Source: SHWB01 sp050246875
GTDB lineage: Bacteria > Pseudomonadota > Alphaproteobacteria > UBA6615
DNA length: 64,000 bases
Reading direction: 5' to 3'
NCBI GenBank assembly: GCA_050246875.1
Contig: JBFWVF010000006.1
Span: 186,001-250,000, forward strand
Below are positions 57,869-64,000 of the stretch, piece after piece. The translations under genes were made by a program, and so were the position numbers. Position 1 is the stretch's first letter; each line of letters starts with the position of its first letter. The notes under the pieces were generated by a model that saw only the letters and a list, made by a program, of their open reading frames with translations, did no database searches and had not been told where the DNA came from.

Positions 57869-59029
57869 ATGGCGGACGGCGCCGACATCCTGGTCATCGG
57901 CGGCGGCATCGCCGGCGCCTCGGCGGCGGCCGAGCTGGCGGCGCACGGCCGCGTCGTGCTGCTCGAGCGCGAGAGCCAGCCGGGCTACCACACCACCGGC
58001 CGCTCGGCGGCGATGTTCACGCTGTCCTACGGCAACCGTGTCATCCGCACGCTCGCCCGCGCGGCGATGGATTTCCTGCACGAACCGCCGCCGGGCTTCG
58101 CCACGGCGCCGCTGGTGCGCCAGCGCGGCCTCATGCTGTTCGGCCGCGAGGACCAGCTCGCGCGCGTGCGGGCGCATCACGAGGAGGTGCGCGCGCTGTC
58201 GCCCGAGGCGGCGCTGATCGACGCCGAGGCGGTGCGGCGTCTCGTGCCGGCCTTCCGTCCCGGCTACGCCGCTGCGGCGGCTTACGAGGAGGCGGCGCGC
58301 GAGATCGACGTGCACGCCCTGCACGGCGGCTTCCTGCGCCTGCTGCGCGCGCGCGGCGGACGCATCGTGACGGATGCCGATGTGACGGCGCTGGCGCGGC
58401 GCGGCGGTGTGTGGGAGGCGACGACGGCCGCCGGCGCCTTCGCCGCCCCGGTCGTCGTCAACGCCGCCGGCGCCTGGGCCGACGACGTGGCGGCGCTGGC
58501 CGGCGCGGCGCCGCTCGGCCTCGCGCCGCTGCGCCGCACCGTCGTGGTGTTCGAGGCCCCGGTGGAAACGCGGGTCGACGGCTGGCCGATGGCCGTCGAC
58601 ATCGACGAGGACTTCTACTTCAAGCCCGATGCCGGCCGCCTGTTCGCCTCGCCGGCCGACGAGACGCCGTCGCCGCCCTGCGACGCGCAGCCGGAGGAGA
58701 TCGACATCGCCACGGCGCTCGACCGCATCGGGCGGGCGACGACGCTGGCGCCGCGCCGCCTCGTCGCGCGCTGGGCCGGCCTGCGCACCTTCGCGCCCGA
58801 CCGCACGCCGGTCGCCGGCTTCGACGGCGATGTCGAGGGGTTCGTCTGGCTCGCCGGCCAGGGCGGCTACGGCATCAAGACCTCGCCGTCGCTGGCCCGC
58901 GCCGTCGCCGGCCTCGTCGCCCACGGCGACCTGCCGGAAGACCAGCGCGCGCTCGGCCTGACGGCGGCGGCGCTCAGCCCGCGGCGGCTGCGCGCGCGGC
59001 CGCGCGGCGACGGAACGAGTCGAGGTTGA
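57869..59029 (+). CDS. DAO-type FAD-dependent oxidoreductase
   Basis: A 386-residue flavoenzyme of the D-amino acid/glycine oxidase group. The FAD-binding start is ILVIGGGIAGASAAAELAAH, and RESQPGYHTTGRSAAMF is the second dinucleotide site. NAAGAWADDVAALAG and the C-terminal VAGFDGDVEGFVWLAGQGG with YGIKTS follow the family. It should oxidise an amino or hydroxy acid with release of H2O2 or to quinone. ATG 57869. It diverges from the FAH gene; its 3' end overlaps the convergent DOPA dioxygenase-like gene by 56 bases. Confidence 0.88.
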   Translation: MADGADILVIGGGIAGASAAAELAAHGRVVLLERESQPGYHTTGRSAAMFTLSYGNRVIRTLARAAMDFLHEPPPGFATAPLVRQRGLMLFGREDQLARVRAHHEEVRALSPEAALIDAEAVRRLVPAFRPGYAAAAAYEEAAREIDVHALHGGFLRLLRARGGRIVTDADVTALARRGGVWEATTAAGAFAAPVVVNAAGAWADDVAALAGAAPLGLAPLRRTVVVFEAPVETRVDGWPMAVDIDEDFYFKPDAGRLFASPADETPSPPCDAQPEEIDIATALDRIGRATTLAPRRLVARWAGLRTFAPDRTPVAGFDGDVEGFVWLAGQGGYGIKTSPSLARAVAGLVAHGDLPEDQRALGLTAAALSPRRLRARPRGDGTSRG

Positions 59030-59363
59030 GGGTTTCCGACGGGCCGAGCCAGACGACGTGGTCGGAGTGGTCGGCGAGGTCGTCGCCGGTGTCGGGATGG
59101 ACGAACACGGTCACGCCGCCGCGCGCGACGGCGAGCCACGGCACGACGGCGGCGAAATCCTCCGGCGCGATCGTCACCTGGTAGCTGCCGCGCGGATGCG
59201 GGCCCACCGGCGCGTCGTGCCAGCGGCCCAGCGGCAGGTGCGGGAAGCGCGCCGCGATGGCCGCGCGCAGGCGCTCGGCCCGCGGCTTCTCGGCGGCGTC
59301 GTAGTAGACGTGGGCATGCCAGTGATCGATGGGCGAACCCGCCCCCGCTTCGGATCGTTCCAT
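58974..59363 (-). CDS. DOPA 4,5-dioxygenase family protein
   Basis: A 129-residue small cytoplasmic protein of the DOPA 4,5-dioxygenase/extradiol family. DHWHAHVYYD holds the two histidines of the metal site near the N-terminus, GPHPRGSYQV gives a further conserved His, and FVHPDTGDDLADHSDHVVWL a second cluster. ATG 59363; a TTG two codons earlier is possible. It overlaps the end of the DAO-type gene by 56 bases on the opposite strand. The natural substrate is uncertain. Confidence 0.85.
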   Translation of the reverse strand: MERSEAGAGSPIDHWHAHVYYDAAEKPRAERLRAAIAARFPHLPLGRWHDAPVGPHPRGSYQVTIAPEDFAAVVPWLAVARGGVTVFVHPDTGDDLADHSDHVVWLGPSETLNLDSFRRRAAARAAAAG

Positions 59364-59546
59364 TCCCAATATCTCGTATCGCTATGCCGCGCCGTCAAGG
59401 ATGCGCGGCGCCGCGCGGTTGACGGAGCGACACCATGGCGGCTTTACTCCCTCCTCTGCCAACCGGCGCGGGACACACGCCAATTACGCCGGACTGTACA
59501 GCAAGGCCCGCCGACGCGCCGACGCCGTCGCGGGCCGCGGGAGGGA

Positions 59547-59571
59547 CGGGCCGTACCGCCGGTACGGTCCG
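59547..59571. promoter_or_regulatory. Palindrome upstream of egtB
   Basis: CCGTACCG-C-CGGTACGG, extended to a 12-bp stem by CGGG and TCCG with one G-T pair, lies 28 bases before the egtB start. It may be an operator or a leader hairpin. Nothing else notable was found in the 235-bp gap from 59364. Confidence 0.5.
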
Positions 59572-59598
59572 CAAGGCAGCCGTGAGGCGGCCGGCGCG

Positions 59599-60894
59599 AT
59601 GAGTGCGGCCATTCCCGGCGCCGTGTCCCTCGCCGCCTACGCCGGCGACCGCGCCCTGCTGCTCGATCACTACGCCCGCGTCCGCGCCACGACGGAGCAG
59701 ATCGCCGCGCCGCTGTCCGACGAGGACCAGGTCGTTCAGTCGATGCCCGACGCCAGCCCGGTGAAATGGCACCGCGGCCATGTGACGTGGTTCTTCGAGA
59801 CGGTGGTGCTCAAGGCCCACGATCCGGCCTACCGCGAGTTCCATCCGCACTTCGGCTATCTCTTCAATTCCTACTACGAGGCGCTCGGCGCGCGGCAGTA
59901 CCGCCCCGAGCGCGGCCTTCTGACCCGCCCCGCCAACCGCGAGGTCACGGCCTACCGCGCCCATGTCGACGCGGCGATGGCGCGCTTCGCCGCCGACGCC
60001 GGCGAGGCCGCGTGGCGCGCGGCGGCGCCGATGATCGCGCTCGGCCTGCACCACGAGCAGCAGCATCAGGAGCTGATCCTGATGGACATCCTGCACGCCT
60101 TCTCGAAGAACGCGCTGTTCCCACCCTACCAGCCGTTCCGGCCGGCGCCGGCCGCCACCGCCCCGGCGCTGGAATGGGTCGACTTCCCCGGCGGCGAGGT
60201 CGCCATCGGCCATGGCGGCGATGGCTTCGCCTACGACAACGAGGCGCCGCGCCACCGCGTCCTGCTGGCCCCCTACCGCCTCGCCTCGCGCTGCGTGACC
60301 AACGCCGAGTGGCTGGCGTTCATGGCCGATGGCGGCTACCGCGCGCCGACCCTGTGGCTGTCGGACGGCTGGGCCACGGTGCAGCGCGAGGGCTGGGACG
60401 CGCCGGCCTACTGGCACCAGGGCGATGACGGCGCGTGGTCGCAGATGACCCTTTCCGGCCTGCAGCCGGTCGATCCCGCCGCGCCGGTCTGCCATGTCGG
60501 CTTCTACGAGGCCGACGCCTACGCCCGCTGGGCCGGCGCGCGCCTGCCGACCGAGGCCGAGTGGGAGGCCGCCGCCGCGCCGCTGCCGGTCGAGGGCAAC
60601 TTCCTCGGTTCGGGCCTGCTGCGCCCGCGCGCCGCGCCGCAAGGCGACGGTCTCGCGCAGATGTACGGCGATGTCTGGGAATGGACGGCGAGCGCCTATG
60701 CCCCCTACCCCGGCTTCCGTCCCGTCGCCGGCGCCGTCGGCGAGTACAACGGCAAGTTCATGATCAACCAGCTCGTCCTGCGCGGCGGAAGCTGCGCCAC
60801 GCCGGACGGCCATGTACGGCCGACCTACCGCAACTTCTTCTATCCGCACATGCGCTGGCAGTTCGCCGGCCTGCGGCTGGCGGCCGACGCATGA
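59599..60894 (+). CDS. egtB: Ergothioneine biosynthesis sulfoxide synthase EgtB
   Basis: A 431-residue iron enzyme that joins the sulfur of gamma-glutamylcysteine or cysteine to hercynine. The N-terminal DinB-like domain contains the metal histidines WHRGHVTWFFE (His58/His61) and HHEQQHQEL (His152, His156). The C-terminal formylglycine-generating-enzyme-like fold has FPGGEVAIGH, RLPTEAEWEAAA and LRGGSCATP ending with HMRWQFAGLRLA. ATG 59599. Overlap with the egtD start (ATGA) defines the operon. egtC is not present, so the donor may be cysteine directly or the amidase lies elsewhere. Confidence 0.95.
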   Translation: MSAAIPGAVSLAAYAGDRALLLDHYARVRATTEQIAAPLSDEDQVVQSMPDASPVKWHRGHVTWFFETVVLKAHDPAYREFHPHFGYLFNSYYEALGARQYRPERGLLTRPANREVTAYRAHVDAAMARFAADAGEAAWRAAAPMIALGLHHEQQHQELILMDILHAFSKNALFPPYQPFRPAPAATAPALEWVDFPGGEVAIGHGGDGFAYDNEAPRHRVLLAPYRLASRCVTNAEWLAFMADGGYRAPTLWLSDGWATVQREGWDAPAYWHQGDDGAWSQMTLSGLQPVDPAAPVCHVGFYEADAYARWAGARLPTEAEWEAAAAPLPVEGNFLGSGLLRPRAAPQGDGLAQMYGDVWEWTASAYAPYPGFRPVAGAVGEYNGKFMINQLVLRGGSCATPDGHVRPTYRNFFYPHMRWQFAGLRLAADA

Positions 60895-61871
60895 ACAGGA
60901 TCAACGCCCAGCGCCCCACGCCGCCCGAGCTGGTCGAGTTCGACCACACGGGCGACGACTTCCAGGCCGCCGTCGTCGCCGGCCTCGCCCTGCCGCAGAA
61001 GCGCATCCCGTCGAAGTTCTTCTACGACGAGGCCGGCTCGCGCCTGTTCGACGCGATCTGCGAGCTGCCGGAGTACTACCCGACGCGCAGTGAACTGTCG
61101 GTTCTCGCCGCGCGCGCGGGCGAGATCGCCGCGCTGGCCGGGCCGGGCGCCAGCCTCGTCGAGTTCGGCTCCGGTTCCAGCGTCAAGGTCCGCCTGCTGC
61201 TCGACGCGATGCAGGCGCCGGCCGCCTACCTGCCGGTCGACATCTCGCGCGAGCATCTGCTCGCCGCCGCCCGCCGCCTCGCCGCCGACTACCCGGCGGT
61301 GCCGGTGATTCCGGTCTGCGCCGACTACACGCGGCCCTTCGAGCTGCCGGCGGTGCGCGGCGAACGCAGCCGCGTCGGCTTCTTTCCCGGCTCGACCATC
61401 GGCAACTTCTCGCGCGCCGAGGCCAAGGGCTTCCTCGAATCGGTCGCCGGCGACCTCGGCCACGGGGCCGGCCTGCTGATCGGCGTCGATCTCCGCAAGG
61501 ATGCCGCCATCCTGCGCGCCGCCTACAACGACGCGGCCGGCGTCACGGCGCGCTTCAACCTCAACCTGCTGGTCCGCGCCAACCGCGAGCTGGGCGCCGA
61601 CTTCGATGCCGACGGCTTCGCCCACGAGGCGCGCTGGCTCGAGGACGAGGGCCGCATCGAGATGCATCTCGTCGCGCGGCACGCCCAGACGGTGACGGTC
61701 GGCGGCCGCGGCTTCGCCTTCACGAAGGGCGAGTCGATCCACACCGAGGACTCGCACAAGTATTCCGTCGGCGAGTTCCAGACGCTGGCCGCCGCCGCCG
61801 GCTGGACGCCCAGGGCACACTGGACCGACGAGAATGGCCTGTTCTCGGTCCACTGGCTGGTGGCGGGCTGA
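60891..61871 (+). CDS. egtD: L-histidine N-alpha-trimethyltransferase EgtD
   Basis: A 326-residue SAM-dependent methyltransferase making hercynine, the first intermediate of ergothioneine. Family motifs: PKFFYDEAGSRLFDAICELPEYYP-like KFFYDEAGSRLFDAICELP, the SAM loop LVEFGSGSSVKVRLLLDA, FFPGSTIGNFSRAEA and the histidine-binding NLLVRANRELGADFDADGF. ATG 60891 overlaps the egtB stop. Together egtBD give the minimal ergothioneine pathway, likely for redox protection. Confidence 0.97.
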   Translation: MNRINAQRPTPPELVEFDHTGDDFQAAVVAGLALPQKRIPSKFFYDEAGSRLFDAICELPEYYPTRSELSVLAARAGEIAALAGPGASLVEFGSGSSVKVRLLLDAMQAPAAYLPVDISREHLLAAARRLAADYPAVPVIPVCADYTRPFELPAVRGERSRVGFFPGSTIGNFSRAEAKGFLESVAGDLGHGAGLLIGVDLRKDAAILRAAYNDAAGVTARFNLNLLVRANRELGADFDADGFAHEARWLEDEGRIEMHLVARHAQTVTVGGRGFAFTKGESIHTEDSHKYSVGEFQTLAAAAGWTPRAHWTDENGLFSVHWLVAG

Positions 61872-61886
61872 TTCGGCTGTCGGCGG

Positions 61887-62023
61887 CACCCCACCTCACC
61901 CTCCCCGTCGCCTTGCGAAGGGTCCCCTCCCTCTCCGCCCCGCCGGCGGAGAGGGCAATCCTGCGACGAACCGGACAAACCCTCTCCGCCCCCGGGGGCG
62001 GAGAGGGCAGGGTGAGGTGGGGG
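61887..62023. repeat. Family 1 repeat pair between egtD and pyrD
   Basis: A degenerate copy in reverse orientation (61887-61957, CCGCCCCGCCGGCGGAGAGG) and an intact palindrome with tail (61980-62023). It lies between the convergent egtD and pyrD genes; no other feature in the gap. Confidence 0.9.
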
Positions 62024-62049
62024 AAGCACCGGACGAACCGAACGGACTC

Positions 62050-63135
62050 CTACCCGCCCGTCCCCACCGCCTCGGCCAGCGACGTGAAACCCTCCGCCGC
62101 CAGCCGCGCGGCGAGCCCGGCCTTGAGGCGCGCGATCAGCCCCGGGCCCTCATAGATCAGCGCCGTGTAGAGCTGCACCAGCGACGCCCCGGCGCGGATC
62201 TTGGCCCAGGCGTCGTCGACGCTGGCGACGCCGCCGACGCCGATCAGCGGCAGCCGGCCCCCGGTGTGGCGCCGCACGCGGGCGAGCAGCGCCGTCGACA
62301 TGGCGAACAGCGGCGGGCCGGACAGGCCGCCGCGCTCGCCCGCGTGGGCGCTGCGCAGGCTCGCCGGCCGCGCCGTCGTGGTGTTGGAGACGATCATGCC
62401 GTCGATGCCGGCGGCGACGAGCAGGTCGACCAGCGTCAGCGCGCGCGCCTCGTCGATGTCGGGCGCCAGCTTGGCGATCAGCAGAGGCGCCGGCCGCGTC
62501 GCCGTCGCCGCGGCGGCGCGCAGCGGCACGACGCGGCGCAGCAGCCCGGCGAGCCGCGCCGGTTCGAGGAAGATTTGGCCGTTGGCCGAGTTGGGGCAGG
62601 AGATGTCGAGCGTGAGGTAGTCGGCGAGCGGCGCGAAGCCCTTGACCAGGCGCTCGAAGTCCGCCTCCGGGTCGCCACTGGCCGAGTTGGCCGCGAGGTT
62701 GACGCCGACGACGCGGCCGTCGTCGCGTCCCGAGGCGCGGAAGGCGGCGTGGCGGGCGGCCACCGCGTCCATGCCGTCGTTGTTGAAGCCCATGCGGTTG
62801 ATGGCGGCGCGGTCCTCGGCGAGGCGGAACAGGCGCGGGCGCGGGTTGCCGGGCTGGGCCAGCGGCGTCACCCCGCCGATCTCGGCGAAGCCGGTGCCGA
62901 TGGCCAGCGCCCCCGCCAGCGCCACGCCGTTCTTGTCGAAGCCGGCGGCGATGCCGAACGGGTTGGGAAAGCGTCGCCCCCACAGCGTCTGCGCCAGCGC
63001 CGCATGGCCGTCCGCCGCCGCCCGCGGGCCGAGGCCGTGCGCCAGCCCCCACAGCGCCGTGCGATGCGCGGTCTCGGCCGGCAGGAGGCGCAGCAGCGCG
63101 GTGGCGGTGTCGTGCAGGGTCATGGGCAGGGTCAT
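62050..63135 (-). CDS. pyrD: Dihydroorotate dehydrogenase (class 2-like)
   Basis: A 361-residue FMN enzyme for the fourth step of pyrimidine synthesis. The N-terminal extension and PNPFGIAAGFDKNGVAL, FAEIGGVTPLAQPGNPRPR and NRMGFNND are typical of class 2, the membrane-associated quinone-linked type. The catalytic segment reads LDISCPNSANGQ with Cys180, where class 2 enzymes have Ser (SSPN); Cys is the class 1 catalytic base. GVNLAANSAS also differs from the usual GVNIGKNKxT. A second in-frame ATG lies 4 codons downstream (63123). Biochemical class is therefore uncertain. Confidence 0.88.
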   Translation of the reverse strand: MTLPMTLHDTATALLRLLPAETAHRTALWGLAHGLGPRAAADGHAALAQTLWGRRFPNPFGIAAGFDKNGVALAGALAIGTGFAEIGGVTPLAQPGNPRPRLFRLAEDRAAINRMGFNNDGMDAVAARHAAFRASGRDDGRVVGVNLAANSASGDPEADFERLVKGFAPLADYLTLDISCPNSANGQIFLEPARLAGLLRRVVPLRAAAATATRPAPLLIAKLAPDIDEARALTLVDLLVAAGIDGMIVSNTTTARPASLRSAHAGERGGLSGPPLFAMSTALLARVRRHTGGRLPLIGVGGVASVDDAWAKIRAGASLVQLYTALIYEGPGLIARLKAGLAARLAAEGFTSLAEAVGTGG

Positions 63136-63198
63136 GGGCGGCGCGAGCTATAGCGCGTCGCGGCGCACACCGCCAACAGCGCCCCCGGGGGGTGGCTT

Positions 63199-63387
63199 TC
63201 CTCTCCCATCGGGAGAGGGCTCGACGACCTGGCGAGCGCAGCGAGCCTTGGGCGACGAGGGTGAGGGGTTACGGTCGGCGAGGAAAATCACCGGCCGCGT
63301 AACCCCTCACCCTCCCGTCGTAGGCGCCTCGGTCGCTGCACGCCCTGCGGCGCCAACGACGGCAGCCCTCTCCCTATGGGAGAGGAG
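63199..63387. repeat. 189-bp composite inverted-repeat element (copy 2 of 2)
   Basis: Same organisation as at 55.57 kb: outer palindromes CTCTCCCATCGGGAGAG and CTCTCCCTATGGGAGAG, inner inverted GGTGAGGGGTTACG and CGTAACCCCTCACC. It fills the 284-bp gap between pyrD and the M23 peptidase gene, where no other gene is seen. Confidence 0.9.
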
Positions 63388-63419
63388 GAGCGAACCGCGT
63401 GGAAAATGCCCCGGCCGGC

Positions 63420-64000
63420 TCAGCAACTCCGGTCGGCCGGCTCGGCGCTGCCTTCCTCGAGCGGCGCCATGTCGTCGCAGGACTTCGCCATCAGCACACC
63501 GCTGCCGGCCTGCTCGAACAGGCGGTCGACGACGGCGACGTGGCGGCGGAAGCGCTCCAGTTCGCGGCCGGCGAGCGTCTCGCCCGAGGGCAGCTTGATG
63601 CTGAGCGGGTTGATCGGCTTGCCGTCGCGGTGCACCTCGTAGTGCAGGTGCGGGCCGGTCGACATGCCGGTGGTGCCGACATAGCCGATGATGTCGCCCT
63701 GGCGCACTCGGGCGCCCTGGCGGATGCCACGGGCGAAGCCCTTCATGTGGGCGTAGGCGGTGTCCCAGGTCGTGTTGTGGCGCAGCAGGATGTAGTTGCC
63801 GTAGCCGCCCTTGGGACCGGCCAGGACGATGCGGCCGTCGCCGGCGGCGTAGATCGGCGTGCCCGTCGGCGCGGCGAAGTCGACGCCGGAATGCTGGCGG
63901 GTGAAGCCCAGCACCGGATGGCGGCGCGGGCCGAAGGTGGAGGACAGGCGCGCGCCGTCGATCGGCGTCTTCATCAGCGCCTTGCGCACGCTCTCGCCCT
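63420..64000 (-). CDS. M23-family murein endopeptidase (5' end beyond window)
   Basis: C-terminal 193 residues of a zinc metallopeptidase that cleaves peptide cross-links of the cell wall. The LytM domain has FGPRRHPVLGFTRQHSGVDF with the first His and Asp of the zinc site, GDGRIVLAGPKGGYGNYI, AYAHMKG and the HLHYEVHRDG motif. The reading frame continues past base 64000, so the N-terminus, which in this family usually carries a membrane anchor, is missing. Probably acts in the periplasm during growth or division. Confidence 0.9.
   Translation of the reverse strand, partial: GESVRKALMKTPIDGARLSSTFGPRRHPVLGFTRQHSGVDFAAPTGTPIYAAGDGRIVLAGPKGGYGNYILLRHNTTWDTAYAHMKGFARGIRQGARVRQGDIIGYVGTTGMSTGPHLHYEVHRDGKPINPLSIKLPSGETLAGRELERFRRHVAVVDRLFEQAGSGVLMAKSCDDMAPLEEGSAEPADRSC

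Overview
The window is chromosomal DNA of a very GC-rich bacterium, almost certainly an alphaproteobacterium. It carries several small families that are typical of that class: a TrcR-type DUF1013 regulator, DUF2125, DUF1192 and DUF465. It also has GTP-type PEP carboxykinase, an ergothioneine operon and abundant Liv/TRAP transport. I cannot name the genus. I see no phage, insertion sequence, CRISPR array or rRNA. One tRNA-Leu(CAA) lies at 1801-1886.

Layout. 1-1.6 kb: a cut LysR regulator diverges from an azoreductase gene over a perfect 15-bp palindrome. 1.9-11.1 kb: a probable seven-gene catabolic operon (EamA transporter, HyuA, HyuB, creatininase-family hydrolase, single CMD protein, double CMD fusion, luciferase-like monooxygenase), closed by a strong terminator. 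11.1-14.4 kb: a leftward group with a redoxin/2OG-Fe(II) oxygenase fusion, a PCu(A)C copper chaperone, a DUF2946 protein and an LhgO-like FAD oxidase. 14.7-26.8 kb: an Ldh-family dehydrogenase, a gamma-glutamyltransferase-like hydrolase, a methyltransferase, three tandem COG3618-type amidohydrolases and two tandem Gfo/Idh/MocA dehydrogenases, facing a convergent TRAP transporter. 27-34.8 kb: a dienelactone-hydrolase-like protein, pckG, a GST, a probable outer-membrane protein, a PaaK-like ligase and an SLC13 transporter. 34.9-36.8 kb: ccmD-ccmE-ccmG-ccmH without ccmF. 37-44.8 kb: housekeeping and small alphaproteobacterial genes plus an acyl-CoA synthetase. 45-53.6 kb: an operon with a long-chain acyl-CoA synthetase, a complete Liv-type ABC importer and a PaaK-like ligase, suggesting uptake and CoA activation of an organic acid. 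54-64 kb: Gfo/Idh/MocA coupled to a PagL-like lipid A deacylase, MBL and FAH hydrolases, a DAO-type oxidase, a DOPA dioxygenase-like protein, egtB-egtD, an unusual pyrD and a cut M23 peptidase.

A striking non-coding feature is a dense set of palindromic intergenic repeats. The main family has a perfect 28-bp GC palindrome with a conserved tail, often as inverted pairs with a partly conserved spacer. A second family is built on a motif containing TTCGACAGGCTCAGGATGAG, and two copies of a roughly 190-bp composite element are also present. They sit inside operons (for example between ccmG and ccmH) and between convergent genes. The most promising biological leads are the hydantoinase-creatininase-CMD-monooxygenase operon, the paralogue-rich lactonase/dehydrogenase cluster with its TRAP importer, and the repeats themselves.
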